From NCBI GenBank assembly GCA_002449665.1, contig DJXH01000031.1, positions 893 through 34,542 of the forward strand: a stretch of DNA of 33,650 nucleotides, in the 5' to 3' direction. The notes below the pieces were generated by a model. That model was given only the letters and a program-made list of their open reading frames with translations, ran no database searches and had not been told where the DNA came from. Below, piece after piece: positions 15,581-24,877 of this stretch. Source of the stretch: Bacteroidales bacterium UBA7009 (GTDB lineage Bacteria > Bacteroidota > Bacteroidia > Bacteroidales > Paludibacteraceae). Numbering within the stretch: position 1 is the stretch's first letter; every line of letters begins with the position of its first letter. A program made the position numbers and the translations under genes.

Positions 15581-17389
15581 TTATCTGCTTGCACGCTTAC
15601 GCTCAAGCTCATCAAGTATGATTTTACGAATACGCATTTTTGTCGGAGTAACTTCCACGTACTCGTCTTCTTTAATGTATTCGAGTGCTTCCTCCAAAGA
15701 GAAAATCACAGGCGGTGGCAGTGTGGCTTTGTCATCAGCCGACTTGGAGCGCATATTGGTGAGTTTTTTGGATTTGGTAACATTGATTACTATATCACCT
15801 TCTTTCGCATTTTCTCCCACTACCTGACCGGCATACACCTCATCTTGAGGATAGATAAAGAATTTGCCCCTATCTTGCAGTTTGTCAAGAGCGTATGCGT
15901 ATGCCGTACCAGACTCCATGGCAATAAGCGAACCGTTAATGCGTTTGGCAATTTCTCCTTTATATGGCTGGAACTCAAGGAAACGGTGTGCCATTATGGC
16001 TTCACCTGCAGATACGTTCATCACGTAAGTACGCATACCGATAATTCCGCGAGAAGGAATGATAAACTCAAGTTGCACACGGTCGTTTACCATCTCCATC
16101 TTGGTCATTTCTCCCTTATGAGTACTTACATATTCTATAATCTTGCCGCTGCACTCGTCTGGAGTATTAACCGTCAGTTGTTCAACAGGTTCACACTTTA
16201 CGCCGTCTATCTCTTTTATGATTACTTGCGGCTGACCGACTTGCAGTTCGTAGCCCTCACGGCGCATAGTCTCAATAAGAACTGACAGGTGCAGCACGCC
16301 GCGACCATAAACATGCCATACGTCCTCATTCGGGTTTTTCTCCACTTTGAGAGCAAGGTTTTTCTCCAATTCTTTTTGAAGTCTCTCGTGTATATGGCGG
16401 GAAGTTACGAATTTACCCTCCTGCCCGAAGAAAGGCGAGTCGTTTATGGTAAAGACCATAGACATTGTAGGTTCGTCAATGGCAATAGGTTTGAGCGGTT
16501 CGGGATTTTCCGCATCGCAAATAGTATCACCTATCTCAAATCCGTCTATTCCGATAAGGGCGCATATATCTCCGCTGCTTACTGCATCTGTCTTAAGGTG
16601 TCCCATACCGGAAAAAGTATGGAGTTCTTTGATTTTGGTCTTTATTCTTGTGCCGTCTTTCTTTGCCAGCGTAACCGTCTGACCGTCACGCAATGTACCG
16701 CGATGAACACGACCTACAGCTATTCGTCCGACATACGGATTATAGTCAAGCGAGGTTATGAGCATTTGAGGTGAGCCTTCCAATACTTGCGGTTCGGGAA
16801 TATACTCAATGATAGCATCCATAAGGGCGGTGAGGTCGGTAGCAGGTTTACGCCAGTCGGTGGACATCCAGCCGTTTTTGGCACTGCCGTATATGGTCTG
16901 AAAATCGAGTTGGTCGTCCGTTGCATCAAGATTGACCATGAGGTCAAACACAGCCTCCTGCACCTCATCGGGACGGCAGTTGAGTTTATCCACTTTGTTT
17001 ATGACCACTATCGGCTTTAGGTTCATCTGCAATGCTTTTTGCAGAACGAACCTTGTTTGCGGCATAGGACCTTCAAAGGCATCAACGAGCAACAGCACAC
17101 CGTCTGCCATATTCAAGACACGCTCCACCTCGCCGCCGAAATCGGCATGCCCCGGAGTGTCTATAATGTTAATCTTAAAGCCTTTATACTCGATAGCCAC
17201 GTTCTTGGCGAGAATAGTGATACCTCTTTCGCGCTCCAATTCGTTGTTGTCAAGTATCAGTTCTTTCTGTTCGGCAAAATCGCCGTGGGCTTCTTTTACT
17301 ACTTTGGCTGTATATAGCATCTTGTCAACCAAGGTCGTTTTTCCGTGGTCAACGTGTGCTATGATTGCTATGTTACGAATTTTTTGCAT
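15581..17389 (-). CDS. typA: Ribosome-associated GTPase TypA/BipA
   Basis: The 602-residue protein is full length. GTPase motifs are AHVDHGKTTLVDKML (G1, from residue 11), RERGITILAKN (G2), DTPGHADFGGEVER (G3) and NKVDK (G4). These are followed by domain II and EF-G-like domains, and the TypA-specific C-terminal region with ESGTAYAYALDKLQDRGKFF. TypA binds the 70S ribosome and is linked to ribosome assembly and stress adaptation. It lies 20 bases after trxA. Nothing unusual is visible in its length or motifs, which makes it a useful internal control against the shortened proteins nearby. Confidence 0.96.
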   Translation of the reverse strand: MQKIRNIAIIAHVDHGKTTLVDKMLYTAKVVKEAHGDFAEQKELILDNNELERERGITILAKNVAIEYKGFKINIIDTPGHADFGGEVERVLNMADGVLLLVDAFEGPMPQTRFVLQKALQMNLKPIVVINKVDKLNCRPDEVQEAVFDLMVNLDATDDQLDFQTIYGSAKNGWMSTDWRKPATDLTALMDAIIEYIPEPQVLEGSPQMLITSLDYNPYVGRIAVGRVHRGTLRDGQTVTLAKKDGTRIKTKIKELHTFSGMGHLKTDAVSSGDICALIGIDGFEIGDTICDAENPEPLKPIAIDEPTMSMVFTINDSPFFGQEGKFVTSRHIHERLQKELEKNLALKVEKNPNEDVWHVYGRGVLHLSVLIETMRREGYELQVGQPQVIIKEIDGVKCEPVEQLTVNTPDECSGKIIEYVSTHKGEMTKMEMVNDRVQLEFIIPSRGIIGMRTYVMNVSAGEAIMAHRFLEFQPYKGEIAKRINGSLIAMESGTAYAYALDKLQDRGKFFIYPQDEVYAGQVVGENAKEGDIVINVTKSKKLTNMRSKSADDKATLPPPVIFSLEEALEYIKEDEYVEVTPTKMRIRKIILDELERKRASR

Positions 17390-17409
17390 AGTTCTATGGT
17401 CTTGGTCTT

Positions 17410-17727
17410 TTAGGCAAGAAGAGAGTCTATCAACTGCTGCAAATCGGCTTTACGAGTTGCCCCGACATGCCTGTTAACGAGTTCGCCGTTTTTGAAGAAA
17501 AGCATTGTAGGTATGCTCATTATGCCGAACTCGGCAGGGATATCACTGTTTTCATCCACATTAAGTTTGCCTATTATCGCCTTGCCTTCATATTCGGTAG
17601 CGAGTTCGTCAACAATAGGAGCCATCATTCTGCACGGACCGCACCAAGGTGCCCAAAGATCAACTACTACCGGTTTCCCCTCTGCGAGGATAGCCTTAAA
17701 ATTGGCATCTGTAAATTCTCTTGTCAT
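17410..17727 (-). CDS. trxA: Thioredoxin
   Basis: The 105-residue protein is a standard single-domain thioredoxin. It shows VVDLWAPWCGPCRMMAPIVD with the WCGPC redox site at about 27-31, and the cis-proline loop SIPTMLFFKNGE near 73. It reduces disulfides in cytoplasmic proteins. No signal peptide is present. It starts nine bases after the clpC stop, so chaperone and redox functions share one transcript. Confidence 0.95.
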   Translation of the reverse strand: MTREFTDANFKAILAEGKPVVVDLWAPWCGPCRMMAPIVDELATEYEGKAIIGKLNVDENSDIPAEFGIMSIPTMLFFKNGELVNRHVGATRKADLQQLIDSLLA

Positions 17728-17736
17728 AATTGTAAG

Positions 17737-20034
17737 TTATTTATCAATATTAATATTAGAAATTTTTATTGTCTTTTGATTCGGATTATGAAGCAGTTTG
17801 TCTGTTATATAATCCTCCAACCCCGCTTGCACAGCCCTTCTTACGGGTCTTGCTCCGTTCTGCGGGTCGTAGGCTTTTTCGAGCAACTGCTGCCGTACTT
17901 CGTCTGTTACTATCAGTTTATGCCCTTGCTGCTTTAGTCTTTGCGAAAGGCGTTCTATCTCTATATTCAAAATATCAGCCACTACGTTCTTGGGCAAAGG
18001 ATTAAATAAGATAACATCATCTATACGGTTTACAAACTCAGGCGGGAAAGTTTTGTTAAGTGCTTTTAGCAGCGTAGAAGAAGCCATTTGAGATGACACT
18101 CCCTCTGAAGCCGCAAAACCGACACCCGCACCGAAATCTCTCAACTGACGAGTACCGACATTGGAGGTCAAAATGATAATGGTATTACGAAAATCCACCT
18201 GTCTGCCCTGCCTGTCAGTCAGTCTGCCTTCGTCAAGAACCTGCAACAGAATATTAAAAATATCCTGATGTGCTTTTTCTATCTCATCGAACAGAACAAT
18301 TGAATATGGTCTGCGCCTGACCGCCTCCGTCAGTTTGCCGCCTTCCTCGTGAGCCACATATCCGGGAGGCGCACCTACCATAAGAGACACAGCGTGCTTT
18401 TCCATATACTCCGACATATCAAACCTGATAAGTGCATCTTTGCTGCCAAACATCTGCGTGGCAAGCATTTGAGCAAGATATGTCTTACCCACTCCGGTCG
18501 GGCCAAGGAAGAAGAATGTACCTATCGGACGGTTTTGGTCCCTCAGACCGAGCCTTGAGCGTTGAATGGCACGTACCACTTTATTCACCGCATCGTCCTG
18601 ACCCAACACCTCGTGAAGCAATACATCCGTCATACCGAGCAGACGTGTTGTCTCTTTTTGTGCCACTTTCTGAACGGGCACACCTGACATAAGGCTTACC
18701 ACCTCCGCTATATCATCGTCCGTAATAGTGAGCGGAGTATCAGATTTTGAATTACGTGCAAGTTTGCGCGCTCCGGCTTCGTCCATCACATCAATAGCCT
18801 TATCGGGGAAAGACCTGTCGGTAAGATACCTTTCGCTCATTGAGACACAGGCCTGCAAAGCGGCAGCTGTATAGACGACATTATGATATTGCTCATAGTG
18901 CTTACATATACGCTTTAGTATCACAAGTGTCTCTTCGCCGGTAGTCGGACTGACAGTCAGTTTTTGGAATCGTCTTTCAAGTGCGCCGTCTTTCTCGATT
19001 GACTTACGATATTCTTCTATAGTAGTGGCTCCTATACATTGTATCTCTCCGCGTGCAAGAGCAGGTTTAAGGATATTGGCAGCATCCAACGAACCTTGTG
19101 CATTACCGGCACCTATGATAGTATGAATCTCATCTATAAAGAGAATTATATCAGGACGTTCCTGTAGTTCGGTGATGATATTTTTCATTCTCTGCTCAAA
19201 CTGCCCGCGATAAGTAGTACCCGCCACAACAGAAGCCATATCAAGAGCCATTATATGCTTGTCTTTCATTGAAGGAATCTGACCTGCCGCTATCTTTTGC
19301 GCCAATGCTTCCACTATTGCTGACTTTCCGACACCGGGTTCGCCTATCAGAACAGGATTGTTTTTCTTGCGGCGGGACAGGATTTGGACTATTCTCTCAA
19401 GTTCTTGCTCTCTGCCTATCACGGGGTCTAAATTACCTTCTCTTGCCAATTCGGTAAGGTCTCTTGAATATTGAGAAAGATAGGACTTTTTATTTTCTTT
19501 TTTCTTTTTTTGTTGCTGACCATCTTCAACTTTGAAAAAGCCTTTAATCTTGTCTAACACCTGCTGCCCGAATTCTATCTGGATTTCCGGGATGTCAGCA
19601 TCCTCAAACTCTTTTGGTTGTTTGGGATAGAGTTTCTCCACAGACTCGTAGGTAACATTGTATTCTCTTTCAAGATATATAGACGGAAAATTCAGTCTTT
19701 CACGCAAAACCGACAAAAGAAGATGCTCAGAACCGGCTTCATCAGAATCGTAATAACCGGCTTCTATAACTGTAAGACGCAAAATCCTTTCTGCCGTACG
19801 TGAGAAAGGAACCTCCGTTTGTAAAGGAACTGCCTGACGAACTTGCGCATCTATGGCAGACTTGAAAGCATCCGAATCAACTCCCGACTGCGACAACAAC
19901 TCATAGCCTTTCCCGCTTCCAAAACGCAAAATACCCAAAATCAAATGCTCCGGACCGACCAAATCATTGCCAAGACGCTGAGCCTCCTGACGAGACAAAT
20001 GGAGTATAGTATTCAACTCGTTTGTATATTTCAT
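17737..20034 (-). CDS. clpC: ClpC-type AAA+ unfoldase lacking the middle (M/UVR) domain
   Basis: The 765-residue protein has an N-terminal double-Clp domain (1-140) and a lysine-rich linker (about 165-185). AAA1 has Walker A GEPGVGKS (231-238) and IILFIDE (296-302); AAA2 has GPTGVGKT (511-518) and IVLFDE (579-584). The ClpP-docking tripeptide VGF is present at 638-640, so it should feed ClpP. The N-domain and the VGF context place it with ClpC. Yet only about 20 residues separate DVMDEAGAR (416-423) from DIAEVVSLMSG (441-451). ClpC normally has a coiled M-domain there, making it about 840 residues. In that respect it resembles ClpA. The M-domain controls adaptor binding and the resting state in other ClpC proteins, so regulation is probably different here. 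First gene of the trxA-typA-muiA-like run; I found no consensus promoter before it. Confidence 0.93.
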   Translation of the reverse strand: MKYTNELNTILHLSRQEAQRLGNDLVGPEHLILGILRFGSGKGYELLSQSGVDSDAFKSAIDAQVRQAVPLQTEVPFSRTAERILRLTVIEAGYYDSDEAGSEHLLLSVLRERLNFPSIYLEREYNVTYESVEKLYPKQPKEFEDADIPEIQIEFGQQVLDKIKGFFKVEDGQQQKKKKENKKSYLSQYSRDLTELAREGNLDPVIGREQELERIVQILSRRKKNNPVLIGEPGVGKSAIVEALAQKIAAGQIPSMKDKHIMALDMASVVAGTTYRGQFEQRMKNIITELQERPDIILFIDEIHTIIGAGNAQGSLDAANILKPALARGEIQCIGATTIEEYRKSIEKDGALERRFQKLTVSPTTGEETLVILKRICKHYEQYHNVVYTAAALQACVSMSERYLTDRSFPDKAIDVMDEAGARKLARNSKSDTPLTITDDDIAEVVSLMSGVPVQKVAQKETTRLLGMTDVLLHEVLGQDDAVNKVVRAIQRSRLGLRDQNRPIGTFFFLGPTGVGKTYLAQMLATQMFGSKDALIRFDMSEYMEKHAVSLMVGAPPGYVAHEEGGKLTEAVRRRPYSIVLFDEIEKAHQDIFNILLQVLDEGRLTDRQGRQVDFRNTIIILTSNVGTRQLRDFGAGVGFAASEGVSSQMASSTLLKALNKTFPPEFVNRIDDVILFNPLPKNVVADILNIEIERLSQRLKQQGHKLIVTDEVRQQLLEKAYDPQNGARPVRRAVQAGLEDYITDKLLHNPNQKTIKISNINIDK

Positions 20035-20146
20035 AATACAAATCAGACCTTTCTGTAATAATTCTTTGTTAAACTGTGCAATATTTCTATCAATCCTACA
20101 ACTTGTGTGCCAACACTTAATAATTAACCGCTAAAACGTAATATCG

Positions 20147-22381
20147 TCAGTTATAGAAATGAAATGCCAATCCTGCTCTGAACATTCCCGGATTCAACGG
20201 ATACGCAGGTATGGAGAAATAATTGCCGCGCATATCTCCGTTCATAAAAGTGGTATTCAAATGGTCGTAACGCAAGAAAAATCGCAACTTTATTGAACGC
20301 ACAAAGAAATTAGCATATACACCTATCATAGGATAATTCCCCACCTTCTCCGTGTTCTGCAAAACAAACTGACCTATAGCGGGGTCAAAGAAAGGAGCAT
20401 AGTAGGAAGTATTGTACGATACATCTGCACCCAGCTGTGCATCAAGTGCCTTAAACCAGGTGCCATGATAATACAAATTGTGATACAAACACAGCAAAGG
20501 TAAAGGAATAACCGCCGATGACGACTTCTGACAAACGATATGGTTCTCAAGGTTTACCCAAGGACTGACAAAATCAAATTTTGCTTCGGCTGCAAAGACA
20601 TTAACTTGTCCGTCTTGCTGACCGATACAAGACAACTGTTCCGCTGTCTTGTTCCCGGCTCCGATAAAATAGATATAGTTGCGTATGGTCGAATAGTCAA
20701 TGTTCAGGCTTCCGCGAACAAAACGGCTGTAATAGCCGACAACACCTTTAAGATGAAAATCGTGCATGGCAGAAAGCGAACGGCTCCATACATAGTGGTT
20801 GCTCGCAAAACTACATAGGAAATAGTCGGGCACGGTACGTGAATAGACTACCGACATACCAACTGACAATTTGTCAGTCCTTGATTCTTCTTTCTTAAAC
20901 TTAAAGTCGGCAAAAGCCTCTCCTCCTACATCAACATTTCCTCTTTCCCTTCCAAAGAAACAGAAGTCCGCATTAAGCGAATAGCGCAGGTCTATATCAA
21001 ACGCCCCGCTATACATCTCCACCGGACTCTTGCTGATTGTAGCACCGGCACGTATGTTATCAAACCAACTTTCTGCCAAGCGCGATGGCAACTGATGCAA
21101 CTCATTGCCGGAAGTGCTCACCGCGTCTATAGAGAATAATTCAATACTGCCTATGGGATAATTAGGCAAAGCGTTATGGACATAACGATTAACAGAGTTT
21201 TTGATATACACCGACAGACTTGGATCGTACCATTTGTCGGGCTTTCTGCCAAGCAAGCCCTCTTCTGTACTGAAGGCAATAGTATTGCTTATATCCAACC
21301 ACCCGCAAGTGTCGCGAGTGGCAGAGGTGTTAAGGTAATTGGCAGGGTAGAACGACTGGACTGATTTCTCCACGTATCTGCGGGTGGAAGAAGATATAGT
21401 CATAGTGTGGCTTATGCGGAAAACAGGCACACGAAGTACGACACTATCAATACGGCGTGAAAGAAAAGTGTAGTAACTGCTTAATACCGCACTGTTATAG
21501 CTAAAGCCGGACATACCCTGCATACTAACGCCCACATCGTGGCTGTCCAAACCACTACGCAAAAGGCTGCTGAAACCTCCCTCGCTCTCGCCTGTCAGCA
21601 AACCACGACTGCCAAGCAGTCCTCCGTTCTCAAAATTTGACATATTGACAAACCTATAACTCGCATCTATGCCATATAGTCCACTCACATCGCCTTTCGT
21701 TTCGTGGTTTTTGACGAGTCCCTGATACGAGCCGAACACCGAACCACGCATACACCGACCTGCCTGATTGGCATAAGCACCTATACCGTCTAAATAGTTA
21801 AGACGAACACCGAGATTACAAAATTCACGATAGACAGTGCCGGTATCAGTAGAGGTAGTAGCGATGGCTGAAGTGGAAAGAGAAGTGACATTGACGAGGT
21901 GGTTTTTGCGCATCACATCACCCGAGAAAGCGAAATCGATATTATTATCACCGCCTTCTGACAAGAAGCCGCGCTTATAACCAATATGTGAGTATGGCAC
22001 ATTACTGCTCATATACTCCGCCTCTTCAGGCGAGATGGTGTAAATATCATAAGGTCTGCCAAAAAAGAACCCTGTCTTATTTGTCCGATGGAAATAGAGT
22101 CCGCTAATAATGGGAGAAACTATGTTGCCGTTATACAGATTGAGAGGACTGAAGTCATAGAGCAAAGAGCGCATAGGATAATTGATGTAGGATGTGTCTG
22201 CCACAGCTGACTTTTCTACCACCACTCGTCGTCCCTCAGTTTCAGACCAATGATACGACAAAATTTCAGTATGCGGCAAGCGAATACGCCCCCACGACGG
22301 AACCTCAATGAATAGGCACAATACCGACATACATACCCTCACGAGTGATATATATAACTTTATGGAAGAACGACTTATCAT
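20147..22381 (-). CDS. Putative outer-membrane beta-barrel (Porin_10-like)
   Basis: This 744-residue protein has an N-terminal hydrophobic segment (about 7-27) that may be a signal peptide; an internal ATG at residue 18 is a possible alternative start. The body contains many alternating hydrophobic strands and an aromatic C-terminal end (RAGLAFHFYN), as in outer-membrane barrels. The N-terminal third resembles Bacteroidetes putative porins (Porin_10): YDFSPLNLYNG, then YFHRTNKTGFFFGRPYDIYT and VPYSHIGYKRG. Function is unknown; passage of glycans or small molecules is a guess. It lies 15 bases after the GH57 homologue and is the last gene of the glycogen-like run. About 110 bases to clpC contain no terminator that I can identify. 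Confidence 0.65.
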   Translation of the reverse strand: MISRSSIKLYISLVRVCMSVLCLFIEVPSWGRIRLPHTEILSYHWSETEGRRVVVEKSAVADTSYINYPMRSLLYDFSPLNLYNGNIVSPIISGLYFHRTNKTGFFFGRPYDIYTISPEEAEYMSSNVPYSHIGYKRGFLSEGGDNNIDFAFSGDVMRKNHLVNVTSLSTSAIATTSTDTGTVYREFCNLGVRLNYLDGIGAYANQAGRCMRGSVFGSYQGLVKNHETKGDVSGLYGIDASYRFVNMSNFENGGLLGSRGLLTGESEGGFSSLLRSGLDSHDVGVSMQGMSGFSYNSAVLSSYYTFLSRRIDSVVLRVPVFRISHTMTISSSTRRYVEKSVQSFYPANYLNTSATRDTCGWLDISNTIAFSTEEGLLGRKPDKWYDPSLSVYIKNSVNRYVHNALPNYPIGSIELFSIDAVSTSGNELHQLPSRLAESWFDNIRAGATISKSPVEMYSGAFDIDLRYSLNADFCFFGRERGNVDVGGEAFADFKFKKEESRTDKLSVGMSVVYSRTVPDYFLCSFASNHYVWSRSLSAMHDFHLKGVVGYYSRFVRGSLNIDYSTIRNYIYFIGAGNKTAEQLSCIGQQDGQVNVFAAEAKFDFVSPWVNLENHIVCQKSSSAVIPLPLLCLYHNLYYHGTWFKALDAQLGADVSYNTSYYAPFFDPAIGQFVLQNTEKVGNYPMIGVYANFFVRSIKLRFFLRYDHLNTTFMNGDMRGNYFSIPAYPLNPGMFRAGLAFHFYN

Positions 22382-22396
22382 CTATATAATAACTTT

Positions 22397-23608
22397 TTAT
22401 TTCACGGCATCAACGCGTGCCAGCAGGTCTGCAATGATATTGCTGTAACATATAAAAGCATCGTACATCGAGCCACCATCTCCTATATAGTGTGTGTCGC
22501 CGTTAGGTGTGAGGGCTGCGAGATAGGCTGCATGGTCGAGCATAAGCCAGTCATAAAGCAATGCCTCATCACTGATAGTGTTACCATCATCGCTAAAGAG
22601 TGCGCCGCAAGCAGAATAGATTTTATCAAGACACTCGTGCTGAAGAAGGTTGCCACAGAGTTGAGTGAAACTCTTGTTGGAACCCGTCCATACGGAAGGG
22701 TCGCTTATAGAAACGGTTTTGCCTTTGCCCGCAGTGGCTTCAGAAGGAGCACACGTCTCGGCACGGTCGGCAAGACTCTCGAGGAAAGAGAGGATACCCG
22801 TATTAAGCGGCTGTGTGATACCAAAAGTGTCGGCTCCGAGGAAGATATTATATATATGGTCTGTCTTATCTTGCATAGAGTACTTGGCGAGGGCATCAAC
22901 GGCAAAAGCCGTATCACCGGCAAGACATCTTTCTATAACATAGCCGGCATTATAAGCAGGGTCGGAAAAACGATAGGTGAATAGGTCACTTAACTCCTGC
23001 GAGCGAACAAGCAGTTTGCCGCCCATCACTGACTTATGCAATAAGCACGGACTGTTATCCGACATAACAGATTTGACATACTCGGCTGTACAAGTATTAT
23101 ACCCTGCTTTTTGAAGTGCAAACGCCATCTCATCCGAATAAAGCATCTGCGGATTGAAATGTGAAGAGAGTGTTATTCCTCTGCCAAAGAGTTGCTCCAC
23201 GCGCTCACGATAGCGACGAAGCGAATACAAGAACATATTCTCATTATAAACACCGCTCATCGCACTGCCATAGGTATTAGCCATAACTTCAACATAACCC
23301 TTGCCGATATTTTTAACTCCATAGGAGGAAAGCAGGCTTTGCAGTTGCTCAATAAAATCAGGTTGATAGCGTTCTAATATATCAATGGTGATACCGTTGA
23401 TGGCCAATCCGCAATGAAAACCCTTACTCGCCATTCGCTCAAGAGCGGAAAGCAGAGGTGAATAACTGTCGCGAACGAGCCTCTCTACATTATCGGCTGT
23501 ACGCATATCGTCAATATAGTAATGGTCTGTCTCGATATCCTCAAAGGTGTAAGAACGCAGGATATAGGGAATATCAAACGAAAAGATGAAACAGAGTTTG
23601 TTTTTCAT
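22397..23608 (-). CDS. GH57-family homologue with altered catalytic motifs
   Basis: The 403-residue protein aligns by eye along its whole length with Bacteroidetes GH57 alpha-amylase-like proteins of glycogen clusters: RSYTFEDIETDHYYIDD near 18, NMFLYSLRRYRERVEQLFG near 124, QMLYSDEMAFALQKAGY near 154, SYRF-like TYRFSDP near 211, and SMYDAFICYSNIIADLLARV at the C-terminus. But family active-site positions differ. The HQP motif is DIP at 12-14. The region normally read as AET is ANT at 110-112. The nucleophile motif NTE reads NPQ at 152-154. The DxETFG acid/base motif reads GADTFG at 258-263. The frame is open and has conserved structural residues, so it is not a decayed pseudogene. It is probably a non-hydrolytic or repurposed protein. 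It sits between GT4 and the barrel gene. Confidence 0.78.
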   Translation of the reverse strand: MKNKLCFIFSFDIPYILRSYTFEDIETDHYYIDDMRTADNVERLVRDSYSPLLSALERMASKGFHCGLAINGITIDILERYQPDFIEQLQSLLSSYGVKNIGKGYVEVMANTYGSAMSGVYNENMFLYSLRRYRERVEQLFGRGITLSSHFNPQMLYSDEMAFALQKAGYNTCTAEYVKSVMSDNSPCLLHKSVMGGKLLVRSQELSDLFTYRFSDPAYNAGYVIERCLAGDTAFAVDALAKYSMQDKTDHIYNIFLGADTFGITQPLNTGILSFLESLADRAETCAPSEATAGKGKTVSISDPSVWTGSNKSFTQLCGNLLQHECLDKIYSACGALFSDDGNTISDEALLYDWLMLDHAAYLAALTPNGDTHYIGDGGSMYDAFICYSNIIADLLARVDAVK

Positions 23609-23621
23609 ATATCTAAAATGG

Positions 23622-24851
23622 TTAGATTAGACTGCTATATACTGAATATAATTTTAGTGAAGAAGCCGGCCAAGTAATGCCCCCAACCTCCGATCTGCCA
23701 TGCATACTGAGTGCTGTGTATAGCGCAGAGGGAGTAGAGCCGTGAGCCGGATTAAGACCGTCCAAAATGGCAATGATAGCATTAGCAGTGGCCGTGATGT
23801 CCCAATAGTTGACCTTTATCACGTTTTTCAATATCTCGCTGCACCCGCTTTGGTGAGATAAGATAACGGGACATCCTACTTGCATTGCTTCTAACGGACT
23901 GATACCGAAAGGTTCGCTTACGGACGGCATAATATATACATCACTTAAACCCAACAAACGGCGCACACCGTCGGGATTTAAGAACCCCTTAAAATGGAAA
24001 TGATCACAAATACCCTTGCTTGCCGCAAGTTCAATCATCTCGCCGAGTTTGTCGCCTCCCCCCGCCATTACAAAGCGAACATCCGGGCGATAACGCAAGA
24101 CGACAGCGGCCGTTTCCACGAAATACTCGGGACCTTTTTGCATAGTGATGCGGCCAAGAAAAGTAACAAGTCGGCTTTTACGCGGATAGCACACCTGATT
24201 ATGCGACACTGACAAAATATGCTTATCGTACTTGTCTGCATCCGGCAATGGCTCTACGGCATTATAGGACACCAGTGTCTTGCCCGTATCGTTGATATAA
24301 TGAGCAAGTACGACACGGCGAGTAAGTTCACTCACACACAACACTCTGTCTGCCGCCTCCATGCCAGACTTTTCAATGTTATAGACAGTAGGGTTAACCC
24401 TTCCTCGGGATCGGTCGTAGTCAGTGGCATGGACGTGAACACAGAGAGGTTTGCCGGTGGCGCGTTTGGCTTCAATGCCTGCGGGATAAGTGAGCCAGTC
24501 GTGGCTATGGATAAGGTCGAAAGACTCTCTGCGGGCGACAACTGCTGCCACTTGGCGATAGTTTTCTATCTCTTCAATAAGATTAGCGGGGTAACGACCG
24601 GAGAACTCGATGCAGCCTCTGCCCGGAACAGACACACTGTTAGCACCGATGATACGGAAGCGGTCGGTATAATCCGTAGGGAAAGACTGACGAAAATAGT
24701 CCATCTCATCGCCTTGCGGGCGGGGGATGACAAGAGTAATGGTCACATCGTCCACACTACGGAGCAAGCCGCTCACTATACCGAATGTTGCCGTCCCCAA
24801 GCCGCCTAATATGTGAGGTGGAAACTCCCAACCGAACATTAAAATATGCAT
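23622..24851 (-). CDS. GT4 glycogen synthase-like glycosyltransferase
   Basis: The 409-residue GT-B protein has FGWEFPPHILGGLGTATFG at the N-terminus (glycine-rich loop for the nucleotide sugar) and DLIHSHDWLTYPAGIEAKRA near 110. GRITMQKGPEYFVETA lies near 240, and the GT4 EX7E motif EPFGISPLEAMQ near 315. These are the marks of the Bacteroidetes glycogen synthase type, so the enzyme looks catalytically sound. The stretch between IGANS and GCIEFSGRYP is only a few residues, and shorter than in the homologues I remember. The next gene on each side is a hydrolase homologue with altered active site, and a mannose-1-phosphate guanylyltransferase heads the operon, so GDP-mannose as donor should be considered beside ADP- or UDP-glucose. 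Confidence 0.85.
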   Translation of the reverse strand: MHILMFGWEFPPHILGGLGTATFGIVSGLLRSVDDVTITLVIPRPQGDEMDYFRQSFPTDYTDRFRIIGANSVSVPGRGCIEFSGRYPANLIEEIENYRQVAAVVARRESFDLIHSHDWLTYPAGIEAKRATGKPLCVHVHATDYDRSRGRVNPTVYNIEKSGMEAADRVLCVSELTRRVVLAHYINDTGKTLVSYNAVEPLPDADKYDKHILSVSHNQVCYPRKSRLVTFLGRITMQKGPEYFVETAAVVLRYRPDVRFVMAGGGDKLGEMIELAASKGICDHFHFKGFLNPDGVRRLLGLSDVYIMPSVSEPFGISPLEAMQVGCPVILSHQSGCSEILKNVIKVNYWDITATANAIIAILDGLNPAHGSTPSALYTALSMHGRSEVGGITWPASSLKLYSVYSSLI

Positions 24852-24877
24852 AGTAATAACATTTTACTGATTTGACA

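Noticed and set aside
20035..20146. Search for a clpC promoter in the gap upstream of clpC.
   Set aside because: Only a weak TAGGATTG-like -7 box was seen, without a -33 box at the right spacing.
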